Shown: positions 49,287 to 56,893 of the stretch, piece after piece
Numbering within the stretch: the first letter of the stretch is position 1
How the letters are laid out: every line of letters begins with the position of its first letter
Origin: Helicobacter apodemus
Lineage (GTDB): Bacteria > Campylobacterota > Campylobacteria > Campylobacterales > Helicobacteraceae
Direction of reading: 5' to 3'
DNA: 64,000 nucleotides
NCBI RefSeq assembly: GCF_000765745.2
Contig: NZ_JRPC02000004.1
Span: 34,106-98,105, forward strand
Notes under the pieces: generated by a model
Database searches by the model: none
Seen by the model: only the letters and a program-made list of their open reading frames with translations
What the model was told of the DNA's origin: nothing
Position numbers and translations under genes: made by a program

Positions 49287-49679
49287 TTAACTCTCAATTT
49301 TTACTTCAAATTCTCCAAAATCTATAAAGGGTAAATCTAATGGGGGAAGTTTTGCTATAGTTATCATTTGCTCCACTATGGGTTGCAAATAAAACTGCAT
49401 TATAAGCACAGCATTATTTAATAAAGATTCCTTAAAAGCATTACCCACCTCAACAGTGCCAATCATTACTAGTCTAATATGAAATATCTCCATATCTCCT
49501 TGCTTAAAAGACAAATTTACATTTAATTGGATAACATATTCATTTTCAGCATTCTTTTTAGCAACTGCACTAATAGCCGAACCACAATCAAGGTCAATTT
49601 CCTCTCTTAATTCCTCTACGCGTTCAAAATCAAGTTTTTTAAACTGAATTGTTTTAATTTGAAAACCATTGGGTTGCAT
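49287..49679 (-). CDS. SecB-like protein
   Basis: The 130-residue protein has alternating strands and a long helix and ends IVEQMITIAKLPPLDLPFIDF, which resembles the SecB family C-terminus (...a.LPPl.LP.inF). The central LNNAVLIMQFYLQPIV fits the SecB helix. SecB holds precursors unfolded for export; SecB-like proteins also act as chaperones in toxin-antitoxin systems. No toxin-like gene lies next to it. Its place inside a glycan island, with spacers on both sides, suggests later insertion. Homology is from motif memory only. Confidence 0.55.
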   Translation of the reverse strand: MQPNGFQIKTIQFKKLDFERVEELREEIDLDCGSAISAVAKKNAENEYVIQLNVNLSFKQGDMEIFHIRLVMIGTVEVGNAFKESLLNNAVLIMQFYLQPIVEQMITIAKLPPLDLPFIDFGEFEVKIES

Positions 49680-49894
49680 ATTTATTGACTCCTTTTTAAT
49701 CTTTTAATAAAAATATTGCTCTTTAGAGATAAATTTAAAGCAACTTGCTTTAACCTCTATTTATAGCCTAAATCTCTCTAAAATAATACACCATAATACC
49801 TTAAATATTGCTCTTTCTTTGCAATAATCTTAAATCCATCAATAAACTATCCCTAATCCTAAACTTAACTACTTCACCGCTAATTTACAATCCC

Positions 49895-50440
49895 CTAGCT
49901 AATAATATTACAATAGCAGTATTTAGCATAATGCCTTTGCATTGAGGCAAAATCTTCTTTAGAAAAGTTAAAATAATAATTCTTAGAATCCTCTCTTACA
50001 ATCCTTGCCTTACACCTTTGATGAAACGCAACGACCTTTACATTATTTTTACGCACATCAAAATGGCTTTGCCTAAAACCTAGAGTATTGAAAGCAAACT
50101 CATAAATACAAAGTGCCGATTCTATAGCCACATAACTTGGTGAGGAATCTTTAATAATCCAACTTCCCCAACAAAAACTATCTTCTTTCAAATCATAGAT
50201 TCTAATAGTGCCAAGGGACTCACCCCCTTGTATAATAAAATAAAACTCCTGCCCCAAAGCCTCACGCTTTTTATATTCTACTATCCATTGCTCTTGTGCT
50301 TGAACACCACCTATAATTTGTGTTAAGAATCTTGCTTTTTTATCATTGCGTAAAGCATAAATAAAAGCCGCATCACTTAGCTGCACCAAACGCAAGGCAA
50401 TATGTTTGCCAAGGAGGGGAAAGGAATAGGTATTCATCAC
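49895..50440 (-). CDS. GNAT-family acetyltransferase (RimJ/RimL-like)
   Basis: The 181-residue protein starts with the RimJ/L pattern LGKHIALRLVQLSDAAFIYALR, and the mid-region LGTIRIYDLKEDSFCWGSWII is typical. Motif A is weak, but the later CIYEFAFNTLGFRQSHFDVRKNN matches the family. In glycan clusters such enzymes N-acylate amino sugars (PseH/FdtC-like roles), which is inferred here. Start may be GTG at 50,440 or ATG at 50,437; both overlap the stop of the preceding frame. Confidence 0.75.
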   Translation of the reverse strand: MMNTYSFPLLGKHIALRLVQLSDAAFIYALRNDKKARFLTQIIGGVQAQEQWIVEYKKREALGQEFYFIIQGGESLGTIRIYDLKEDSFCWGSWIIKDSSPSYVAIESALCIYEFAFNTLGFRQSHFDVRKNNVKVVAFHQRCKARIVREDSKNYYFNFSKEDFASMQRHYAKYCYCNIIS

Positions 50441-50708
50441 GCTACCCCTTTAGTTATGGCATTGATAATAAAGTTAAAGGATTTTTCTTTTGGGGATTTA
50501 AGAATATTATTTATTTTAGAATCTCTAAGGTATTTTTTAGATTTTTCACCCTGTTGGAAACCATACGCATAAAATAAAGCTTCTTTCTTATCATAGAAAC
50601 AAATAAATGCACTATAACCAGTAAAGTTTTCAAAGCATTGCTTAGACTTAAGAGCATAAAAGGAATTATTAAAAATGCTTAAAAAAGCAACAAAAAGAGG
50701 ACTATTTA
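50437..50708 (-). CDS. Unassigned frame joined to the acetyltransferase gene by a G tract
   Basis: About 90 codons begin just after a poly-G tract ([20 protein letters not shown]) and end ...[14 protein letters not shown] do not recognise a family. No convincing start codon or ribosome site lies after the tract. In one tract length (11 G instead of 12) it would be a C-terminal extension of the hexapeptide acetyltransferase upstream. Its stop overlaps the GNAT gene start. Confidence 0.45.
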
Positions 50709-51190
50709 CCCCCCCCCCCCAACCTGCCAATAGGTGCAAGAGTAGTTTCTCTTTTAGAAATAAACTTATAAAAGGGTGGGACATCTTTATTCACAACAGC
50801 CCCTGCCCCAATGAGTGCGCCCTCACCAATAGTAACTCCCGGTAATATCACGGCTCCTGCCCCGATACTTGCTCCATTTTTGATAATTGTCCTTAGAAAT
50901 TCTTTAGGATAGACTTTAGAGCGAGGATATTTGTCGTTTGTAAAGCTTACATTTGCACCGATAAAAACCTCATCTTCTATTAGGATTCCATCCCACACCT
51001 GCACACCACATTTTATCGTTACATTATTGCCAATTTTCACATCATTTTCTATAAAACAATGCGAACAAATATTGCAATTCTCCCCAATTACCGCATTAGG
51101 AAGCACCACGCAAAACTGCCAAATCTTTGTATTTGCACCTATATTTTTACTCTGCACATCAGAGAGAGGGTGTATCATCACTCCTTGCAT
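50702..51190 (-). CDS. Hexapeptide-repeat N-acetyltransferase, QdtC/FdtC-like
   Basis: A left-handed beta-helix acetyltransferase of 162 residues. It begins (M)[20 protein letters not shown] and contains [32 protein letters not shown] and repeated I-G-x-G-A units. This pattern is that of enzymes acetylating dTDP-3-amino-3,6-dideoxyhexoses (QdtC, FdtC, WbbJ-like). It would perform the last step after the DegT aminotransferase. The usual C-terminal VVGNPA is replaced by [16 protein letters not shown] then Gly-Gly-Gly-Gly-Lys encoded by the G12 tract. ATG at 51,190 overlaps the upstream gene by 13 bases; ATG at 51,178 is an alternative. Confidence 0.82.
   Translation of the reverse strand: MQGVMIHPLSDVQSKNIGANTKIWQFCVVLPNAVIGENCNICSHCFIENDVKIGNNVTIKCGVQVWDGILIEDEVFIGANVSFTNDKYPRSKVYPKEFLRTIIKNGASIGAGAVILPGVTIGEGALIGAGAVVNKDVPPFYKFISKRETTLAPIGRLGGGGK
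50709..50720 (-). repeat. G12 tract at the end of the hexapeptide acetyltransferase
   Basis: Twelve G in the coding sense, just before the stop. With 11 G the frame would run on for about 90 codons into the following unassigned sequence. Confidence 0.85.
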
Positions 51191-51591
51191 TTAATCTCCT
51201 TAATGAATTCTATAAACTCCGCATAATCCCTAATATACTCACGCTCATCATAATAATCACTTGCTAAGACTACTAACCTACAATCATAAGAAAAGTTTTT
51301 CATCTCCCTCCACATATTTTTACCAATATATAAACCAACTTCTGGGGAGTTAAGCTTGACGCTCTCCCTTAAACTCCCATTATCAAGCACAAACTCACAA
51401 CTCCCACATAAGCACAAAACAATTTGTTCTAGCTCCCTATGAGCGTGTCCGCCTCTGTCAAAAGAGGGGGAGGTATCAAAGATATAATACATTCTTTTCA
51501 TCGCAAAGGGCATGTCTTTATAAGATTCTAATACGCCTAGCTTCCCTCTCTCATCACTAAAAATCCGCAAAGGCAATAAAGCATAATTCAT
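51178..51591 (-). CDS. dTDP-sugar 3,4-ketoisomerase, FdtA/QdtA-like (copy 1)
   Basis: A 137-residue cupin. FdtA/QdtA convert dTDP-4-keto-6-deoxyglucose to the 3-keto isomer. The diagnostic [20 protein letters not shown] is present, with both His of the active-site HAH. It is followed by the product-side segment [17 protein letters not shown] and a C-terminal [18 protein letters not shown]. It overlaps the upstream copy (TAATG) and the downstream acetyltransferase, so the genes are translationally coupled. Confidence 0.87.
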   Translation of the reverse strand: MNYALLPLRIFSDERGKLGVLESYKDMPFAMKRMYYIFDTSPSFDRGGHAHRELEQIVLCLCGSCEFVLDNGSLRESVKLNSPEVGLYIGKNMWREMKNFSYDCRLVVLASDYYDEREYIRDYAEFIEFIKEIKCKE

Positions 51592-52025
51592 TAAGCCACA
51601 AGAGGTAATTCTCTACATATTACCCCCCCCCCCCGCACTATCGTGCGGTATTGCTCATAATCGTTAATGTATTCATCTATATTATAATAACAATCGCTAA
51701 GCACGAGCAGCACGCAATCATCGCTAAAATCATACATTTGCTTCCATAACATTTTATCTAAGTATAGCCCTTGCTTTGGTGATTGCAAACTTATAACTTC
51801 TTTTGTAAATCCATTATCCACACATACCTTACAACTTCCTTTAATCGCAATAAGCAAAAATTGTGAATGCCTATTAGCGTGTTCTCCTCTTATAGTATCC
51901 TCACCAACACCAAAGATATAAAACACTCTTTTAATCTCAAAAGGGCAGTTTGCGTTATTTTGAAATGGCACAAGTGCAGAATCTTTATCCAAAAATACAT
52001 TAAAATCTATAATTTCATACTTCAC
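51591..52025 (-). CDS. dTDP-sugar 3,4-ketoisomerase, FdtA/QdtA-like (copy 2), phase-variable C-terminus
   Basis: A second cupin of the same family, 144 residues, with the motif in the variant form RGEHANRHSQFLLIAIKGSC: the second His is Asn. This HANR form is common in WxcM-type homologues. The start is GTG at 52,025, overlapping the TAG of the upstream frame. A G12 tract (51,623-51,634) lies in the last codons. At 12 the frame ends VICRELPLVA and overlaps the next ATG, which looks like the natural end; at 11 or 13 it stops at once. The catalytic core is unaffected. Confidence 0.8.
   Translation of the reverse strand: MKYEIIDFNVFLDKDSALVPFQNNANCPFEIKRVFYIFGVGEDTIRGEHANRHSQFLLIAIKGSCKVCVDNGFTKEVISLQSPKQGLYLDKMLWKQMYDFSDDCVLLVLSDCYYNIDEYINDYEQYRTIVRGGGVICRELPLVA
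51623..51634 (-). repeat. G12 tract near the end of ketoisomerase copy 2
   Basis: Twelve G in the coding sense. Slippage would remove or change only the last ten residues and could affect coupling to the next gene. Confidence 0.85.
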
Positions 52026-52599
52026 TACTCCCCCTCCTGATTAATTGTCTTTATTAAGCTTGCCGGATTCCCAGTAATTAAAGAATTAGGCGCAAAAGAT
52101 TGCGTAACGACACTTCCCGCACCCACAACGCAACCATTTCCTAAACGCACACCTTTAAGAATACTCACATTATTGCCAATAAAGCAATGATTTCCTACAA
52201 TAATATCCGCACTTTTGACCAACGCTTCATTATTCCTCTCTTGGATACTAAGAGCGTGAAAATCCGAATTAATCGCTTGAAAATTCACACCAATAAAACA
52301 ATCCTCTCCTATTTCAATTTTACACTTATTGGCAATGAGGCAAAAATTATTATTAAGATAAGTTCCTCTTTTAATCACCAACCCCCCCCCCGCACATCAA
52401 TGTGATTAGAGCCACTATAAAAGTAAAGTGAGGGGAAATATCCTAAATACACCTCATTTTCAATACAGATTTGCCCCCCCTTTAGGGTATAAAATAAGGT
52501 GGGCGAGAGTATCTCAAAATCCCCTTGAATTCTTGTATTAGAAAGTATATATTGGTAATACATCACCCTTATTTTTTGGTATAATTGGGAGATTTTCAT
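52025..52599 (-). pseudogene. Hexapeptide acyltransferase, phase-off
   Basis: Two frames form one acyltransferase of about 190 residues. The N-terminal part is 52,375-52,599 (MKISQLYQKIRVMYYQYILS). The C-terminal part (52,025-52,381) has the hexapeptide units of the LacA/maa family, [19 protein letters not shown], and the closing [15 protein letters not shown]10 tract (52,382-52,391) splits them. With 10 G the first frame ends at TGA shortly after; with 11 or 8 G it reads on into [11 protein letters not shown]. It is thus phase-off here. A sugar O- or N-acetyl group on the glycan would be switched. Confidence 0.8.
52382..52391 (-). repeat. G10 tract splitting the acyltransferase
   Basis: Ten G in the coding sense; 11 or 8 would give one continuous frame. 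Confidence 0.85.
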
Positions 52600-52611
52600 T
52601 ATTCCTCTCTC

Positions 52612-53631
52612 TTATACTTTATATTTTTGAAAATACCATTTTAAGGTTTTTTCTAATCCAGATTCAAAATTCTCTTCAGGTTTCCAACCTAGCATTTTCT
52701 GTATTTTACTAGAATCTATTGCATACCTCCTATCGTGTCCTGCCCTATCTTGCACGAAAGTGATTTGGTTTTGATAACTTTCTCCATTTGCTTTTGGTGC
52801 AGTAGAATCTAAAATAGAGCAAATTTGTGTAGCAATCTCTAAATTGGTGCGCTCACAATTCCCGCCAATATTAAAACTCTCACCAAAGTAACAGGAGTGA
52901 AACACTGCATCAATCGCCCTGCAATGATCCTCTACAAAAAGCCAATCTCGGATATTATGCCCATCGCCATAGATGGGAATTCCTTTACCCGCTAAAGCAT
53001 TGCGGATAATGGTTGGGATAAGCTTTTCATCGTGTTGTTTAGGTCCATAGTTATTAGAGCAATTTGTGATAAAAGTCTTTAACCCATAAGTGTGATGATA
53101 ACTTCTAACTAACATATCACTACTTGCCTTAGAAGCAGAATAAGGAGAATTGGGTGCATAGGGGGTAGATTCACTAAAATAGCCACTCTCTCCTAATGAG
53201 CCAAAAACCTCATCTGTGCTAATGTGATGAAATATACAATGCTCTTTGTCTTTTTTGGGTTTATTAGGAGTTTCAAACCAGCTTAAATACGCGGTATGGA
53301 GCAAATTAAAAGTCCCATTGATATTTGTCTCTATAAACGCACTAGGATTTTTTATAGAATTATCTACATGCGATTGTGCCGCAAAGTGAATAACAAAATC
53401 AATTGCATAATGTGTAAAAATATTTTCAATAAAATCTTTATCACAAATATCACCCTTTATAAAAATATAATTTTCATAATGTTCCACACCTTGTAGATTC
53501 TCTAAATCTCCCGCATAAGTGAGTGAATCTACATTGATTAAACGATAATGTGGATATTTTTGCAAAAAATAAAGGATAAAATTACTCCCAATAAATCCCC
53601 CCCCCCCAGTGATTAGGATACTTCTCATCAC
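52612..53631 (-). CDS. rfbB: dTDP-glucose 4,6-dehydratase
   Basis: RmlB/RfbB oxidises and dehydrates dTDP-glucose to dTDP-4-keto-6-deoxyglucose using bound NAD+. The 339-residue protein has the glycine-rich loop ITGGGGFIGSN (residues 7-17), STDEVFGSLG with catalytic Thr139/Asp140/Glu141, and the Tyr164-x-x-x-Lys168 pair in YSASKASSD. The Gly loop is encoded by an uninterrupted G11, presently in frame. Its ATG overlaps the rfbA stop by four bases. It feeds the FdtA/FdtB/FdtC-type steps downstream. No RmlC or RmlD lies in the window, so rhamnose synthesis is not supported here. Confidence 0.95.
   Translation of the reverse strand: MMRSILITGGGGFIGSNFILYFLQKYPHYRLINVDSLTYAGDLENLQGVEHYENYIFIKGDICDKDFIENIFTHYAIDFVIHFAAQSHVDNSIKNPSAFIETNINGTFNLLHTAYLSWFETPNKPKKDKEHCIFHHISTDEVFGSLGESGYFSESTPYAPNSPYSASKASSDMLVRSYHHTYGLKTFITNCSNNYGPKQHDEKLIPTIIRNALAGKGIPIYGDGHNIRDWLFVEDHCRAIDAVFHSCYFGESFNIGGNCERTNLEIATQICSILDSTAPKANGESYQNQITFVQDRAGHDRRYAIDSSKIQKMLGWKPEENFESGLEKTLKWYFQKYKV
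53597..53607 (-). repeat. G11 tract encoding the RfbB nucleotide-binding loop
   Basis: Eleven G in the coding sense at codons 9-12 of rfbB. At 12 G the frame stops within about five codons; at 10 G it stops after about 20. Eleven is the functional length. Confidence 0.9.
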
Positions 53632-54503
53632 ATACCCTCTAAAAGATTGCGTAGATATGCCCCATAGCCACTTTTATCCAAAATTTCGGCTCTTTTTAGA
53701 AGCTCATTTTCATTAATCCAACCATTATGATAAGCAATTTCCTCTAAACAAGCAATCTTATAACCTTGCCGCAATTCAATCGTTCGAACAAACTCCCCTG
53801 CTTCTAACAAACTATCGTGTGTGCCGGTATCAAGCCAAGCAAAGCCCCTCCCTAAGATTTGGGACTTAAGCCTTTTTGCTTTTAAATACGCAATATTAAC
53901 ATCTGTTATTTCAAGCTCACCTCTTAGGCTTGGCTTGAGGGATTTTGCGATATTAATTGCCTCATTATTATAAAAATACAAGCCCGTAACCGCAAAATGG
54001 CTCTTTGGATTTTTGGGCTTTTCCTCTAAATTCACAACCTCCCCGCTTGTATCTACCTGTGCTACACCAAATCTCTTGGGGTCTTTCACACGATAAGAAA
54101 AAATCGTCGCAATGCCTCTTTTTGCCTGCTCCCTTGCCTCTGCTAACATAGGGGAGAATCCTTGCCCATAGAAAATATTATCCCCTAAAATTAGGGCTAT
54201 ATCTGCACCCCCTAGAAAAGATTCTGCTAAAATTAGCCCTTGCGCTAAACCATCAGGGGATTCTTGAATACAATATTGTATCTGCATACCAAGAAAGCTA
54301 CCATCACCAAAAAGATCTTGAAATCGCGCTATATCTTGGGGAGTAGAGATAATCAAAACTTCTCTAATATGGGCTAACATCAACACAGAGAGTGGATAAT
54401 AAATCATCGGCTTATCATAAATAGGCAAAAGCTGCTTAGAGAGCATTAAAGTTGCAGGATAAAGTCTAGTCCCACTTCCACCGGCTAAAATCACGCCTTT
54501 CAT
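53628..54503 (-). CDS. rfbA: Glucose-1-phosphate thymidylyltransferase
   Basis: RmlA/RfbA makes dTDP-glucose from dTTP and glucose-1-phosphate. The 291-residue protein begins MKGVILAGGSGTRLYPATL (the nucleotide-binding signature) and has the LPIYDKPMIYYPLS and LILGDNIFYGQGF segments with the metal-binding Asp. The C-terminal AWLDTGTHDSLLEAGEF is typical. It is the first gene of the minus-strand glycan operon. A TATAAT at 54,539-54,534 lies 31 bases upstream as a possible -10. Confidence 0.95.
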   Translation of the reverse strand: MKGVILAGGSGTRLYPATLMLSKQLLPIYDKPMIYYPLSVLMLAHIREVLIISTPQDIARFQDLFGDGSFLGMQIQYCIQESPDGLAQGLILAESFLGGADIALILGDNIFYGQGFSPMLAEAREQAKRGIATIFSYRVKDPKRFGVAQVDTSGEVVNLEEKPKNPKSHFAVTGLYFYNNEAINIAKSLKPSLRGELEITDVNIAYLKAKRLKSQILGRGFAWLDTGTHDSLLEAGEFVRTIELRQGYKIACLEEIAYHNGWINENELLKRAEILDKSGYGAYLRNLLEGM

Positions 54504-54603
54504 TTATGCTCCTTTAAGCTCACATTGAAAAGAATTATAGCTTAAAATAATTCTAAAAAGAAATGCAATACAATAAGCTAAATCATAACAAAAAGGAGTT
54601 TTG

Positions 54604-55671
54604 GTGAAAAATATTTTTATGGTAGTTAAGAATATTTCAAGTGTGGGCGGGATTAATCGTGTTGTAAGCAATCTTTGTTATTTATTAGCCAAAGATTACA
54701 AAATTACGATTATTAGTTGCACAACTTTAGAAGAATCCCCAGCCTTTGAAATGCCCATAGGGGTTTGCCTTATTCATTTTAAGAAACTCTATCCCGACTT
54801 TTGCACCAAAAGCTTTTTAGATAAACTCAAGTTTTCCTACCGCTTCAACAAACTACTCCCTAAAGATTCACAAAATTTTGTTATCGTTCATCAGCTTTTA
54901 TTCCCCTTCTTTAAAGCCAAAAACACTACTTATATCCGCCTCTATCACGGGAATTTCGAAACAGGTTTTAAGAAATATCTCCACAAACCCCCACTACTTC
55001 CACCTAGAATCCGCCTCTTTGATATTCTTATTATCCTAAGTGCTAAACAAATCCATCTTTTTTCAAAACTCCACCCCAATGTTAAAGTTATCCCTAATTT
55101 CTTAAATGATTTGCCTAATACTACCACCAATCACACACAAAAAGTGGTTTTATCTGTCGGGAGATTTTCCGAGGAAAAAGGTTTTTTGCGGCTTATTGAT
55201 ATTTGGTTTACCGTAACTAAAAACCCTCATTTAAAAGAATGGAAACTTCATCTTGTAGGAGATGGGGAGCTAAAAGAAAGAATTGTAGCAAAAATCCATT
55301 CTTTGGGATTAGAAGATTCTATTATCCTTAAACCCTTTACCAAAAATATCCAAGAAGAATATCTCCAGGCTAGTATCTACGCACTAAGTAGCCACTATGA
55401 AGCTTTCCCTATGGTGCTCTTAGAATCAGGCTCTTATGCACTTCCCTCTGTGAGTTTTGATGTGCCAAATGGTCCAAGTGAGATAATCCAAGAAAAAAGT
55501 GGATTTAAAATCCCTGATAAGAATTTGCAAGGATTTGCTCTAAAACTCCAATTACTTATGGAAAATACACATTTAAGAAAAAGGCTGGGGGAGGGGGCAA
55601 GAGAAATTGTGTTAGAGAGGTTTAGCAAAAAGGCAATAAAGCCCAAATGGCAAGAAGCCTTAAACATATAA
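54604..55671 (+). CDS. Glycosyltransferase family 4
   Basis: The 355-residue GT-B enzyme has an N-terminal Gly-rich acceptor part (SSVGGINRVVSNL) and a C-terminal donor domain: VVLSVGRFSEEKGFLRLID, LVGDGELKERI, and the E-x7-E element in SSHYEAFPMVLLESGS. It would retain configuration and add a hexose or amino sugar to the glycan. I chose GTG at 54,604 because AAAGGAG lies five bases before it; TTG one codon upstream is closer than expected. It is divergent from rfbA. Confidence 0.85.
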   Translation: MKNIFMVVKNISSVGGINRVVSNLCYLLAKDYKITIISCTTLEESPAFEMPIGVCLIHFKKLYPDFCTKSFLDKLKFSYRFNKLLPKDSQNFVIVHQLLFPFFKAKNTTYIRLYHGNFETGFKKYLHKPPLLPPRIRLFDILIILSAKQIHLFSKLHPNVKVIPNFLNDLPNTTTNHTQKVVLSVGRFSEEKGFLRLIDIWFTVTKNPHLKEWKLHLVGDGELKERIVAKIHSLGLEDSIILKPFTKNIQEEYLQASIYALSSHYEAFPMVLLESGSYALPSVSFDVPNGPSEIIQEKSGFKIPDKNLQGFALKLQLLMENTHLRKRLGEGAREIVLERFSKKAIKPKWQEALNI

Positions 55672-55756
55672 AGAAACTTTCAATGTAGGGAAATCCTCAA
55701 TGAGAAAATTAAATAAGAGGAATTTTCCATACAAAGGAATTTTATTTTAAAGAGAA

Positions 55757-56866
55757 ATGATGAAAGTTTTATGTATCACCGATAAACAATACCGACAATC
55801 TCATAACCAAATCCTTGCTATTTTCGAAAAATACCTTTTAGAATACGCGAAAGTCGAGGTTGTTTATTTCCATAGGGATTCTAAAGCCTTACAAAAAGAC
55901 TCCCATATCATCTTACCCTATGGAGCAAAACATAGGAATCTTATAAAATTCTTAAGACAATTAAATATAGAGCTTAAGACTTATGACTTTATCATTGTTC
56001 GGAATTTCTATCCTGTAGCCAAACAAATCTTAAAAGCCCATAATAAAGTGATTTTTTGGGAGACTTTTCCGCATGACTATCGTAGAATCTATGAAGCAAG
56101 AATAGCAAAAAAGGCAGTCTTTCGTAAAAGCCTAGAATATAAAATCAAATTTTTCCTCCACCAAAGAATCCTTAAGCAATGTATCGCTTACCTTACAATG
56201 ACCCCTCAACTAGCAGAGTTTTTCCAACCTAATCTCCCCATTCCCATTTTCACGCTCCCTGGCGGAATAGACTTCAAAAACTGCGATAGAGAAGCTATAA
56301 ACAATAATTTGCATACCTGCAATACTCCCCTTAAATTCCTCTATACAGGCACGATTGATAAAAATAGACAATTAGGGGAAGTTTTATTAGCTTTTATTGA
56401 AACCCAAGGAGATTTTATCTTAGATATTTTCACAGGAAGCACTAATGCAGAAGTGCAAAAAATACAATCCCTTATCACACAAGACAAACGAATTTCTTTG
56501 CATCCTCCCTTGCCACTTCTTGAGATGCTAAAAACTCTACCGCATTATGATATAGGTTTAGGGCTAATCCCAAATACCCCTCTTTATAGCGTTAGCTCCC
56601 CTTTTAAAACTATGGAATACGCAAGTGCTGGAATCATTCCACTTATTAATGATTTACCCGAATATGTAAGGCTTTTTGATAGCACTTGTGCGTTTTTTAG
56701 TGATTTTAATAAACAAGATATAAAAGCCACCCTCCAAAAGATTCTAAACACTCCACCCTCTAGCTTACAAGCTATGAAACAAGTGGTTTTCCAAAGGGCA
56801 TTAGAATCTATGGATTATGCCAAACTCACCAAGAAGCTTTATAATTTTTTATGCTCCTTAAAATAG
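55757..56866 (+). CDS. Glycosyltransferase (GT4-like)
   Basis: The 369-residue protein has a GT-B-like layout. The second half has LKFLYTGTIDKNRQLGEVL, the HYDIGLGLIPNTPLYSVSSPFK segment and TMEYASAGIIPLINDLPEYV, where a family E-x7-E is not perfect. Family assignment is by layout rather than a strict motif. It follows the GT4 gene on the plus strand by 85 bases and converges with phoR. Confidence 0.72.
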   Translation: MMKVLCITDKQYRQSHNQILAIFEKYLLEYAKVEVVYFHRDSKALQKDSHIILPYGAKHRNLIKFLRQLNIELKTYDFIIVRNFYPVAKQILKAHNKVIFWETFPHDYRRIYEARIAKKAVFRKSLEYKIKFFLHQRILKQCIAYLTMTPQLAEFFQPNLPIPIFTLPGGIDFKNCDREAINNNLHTCNTPLKFLYTGTIDKNRQLGEVLLAFIETQGDFILDIFTGSTNAEVQKIQSLITQDKRISLHPPLPLLEMLKTLPHYDIGLGLIPNTPLYSVSSPFKTMEYASAGIIPLINDLPEYVRLFDSTCAFFSDFNKQDIKATLQKILNTPPSSLQAMKQVVFQRALESMDYAKLTKKLYNFLCSLK

Positions 56867-56893
56867 GCAATTTATCCTCTTAGGAATTACCCC

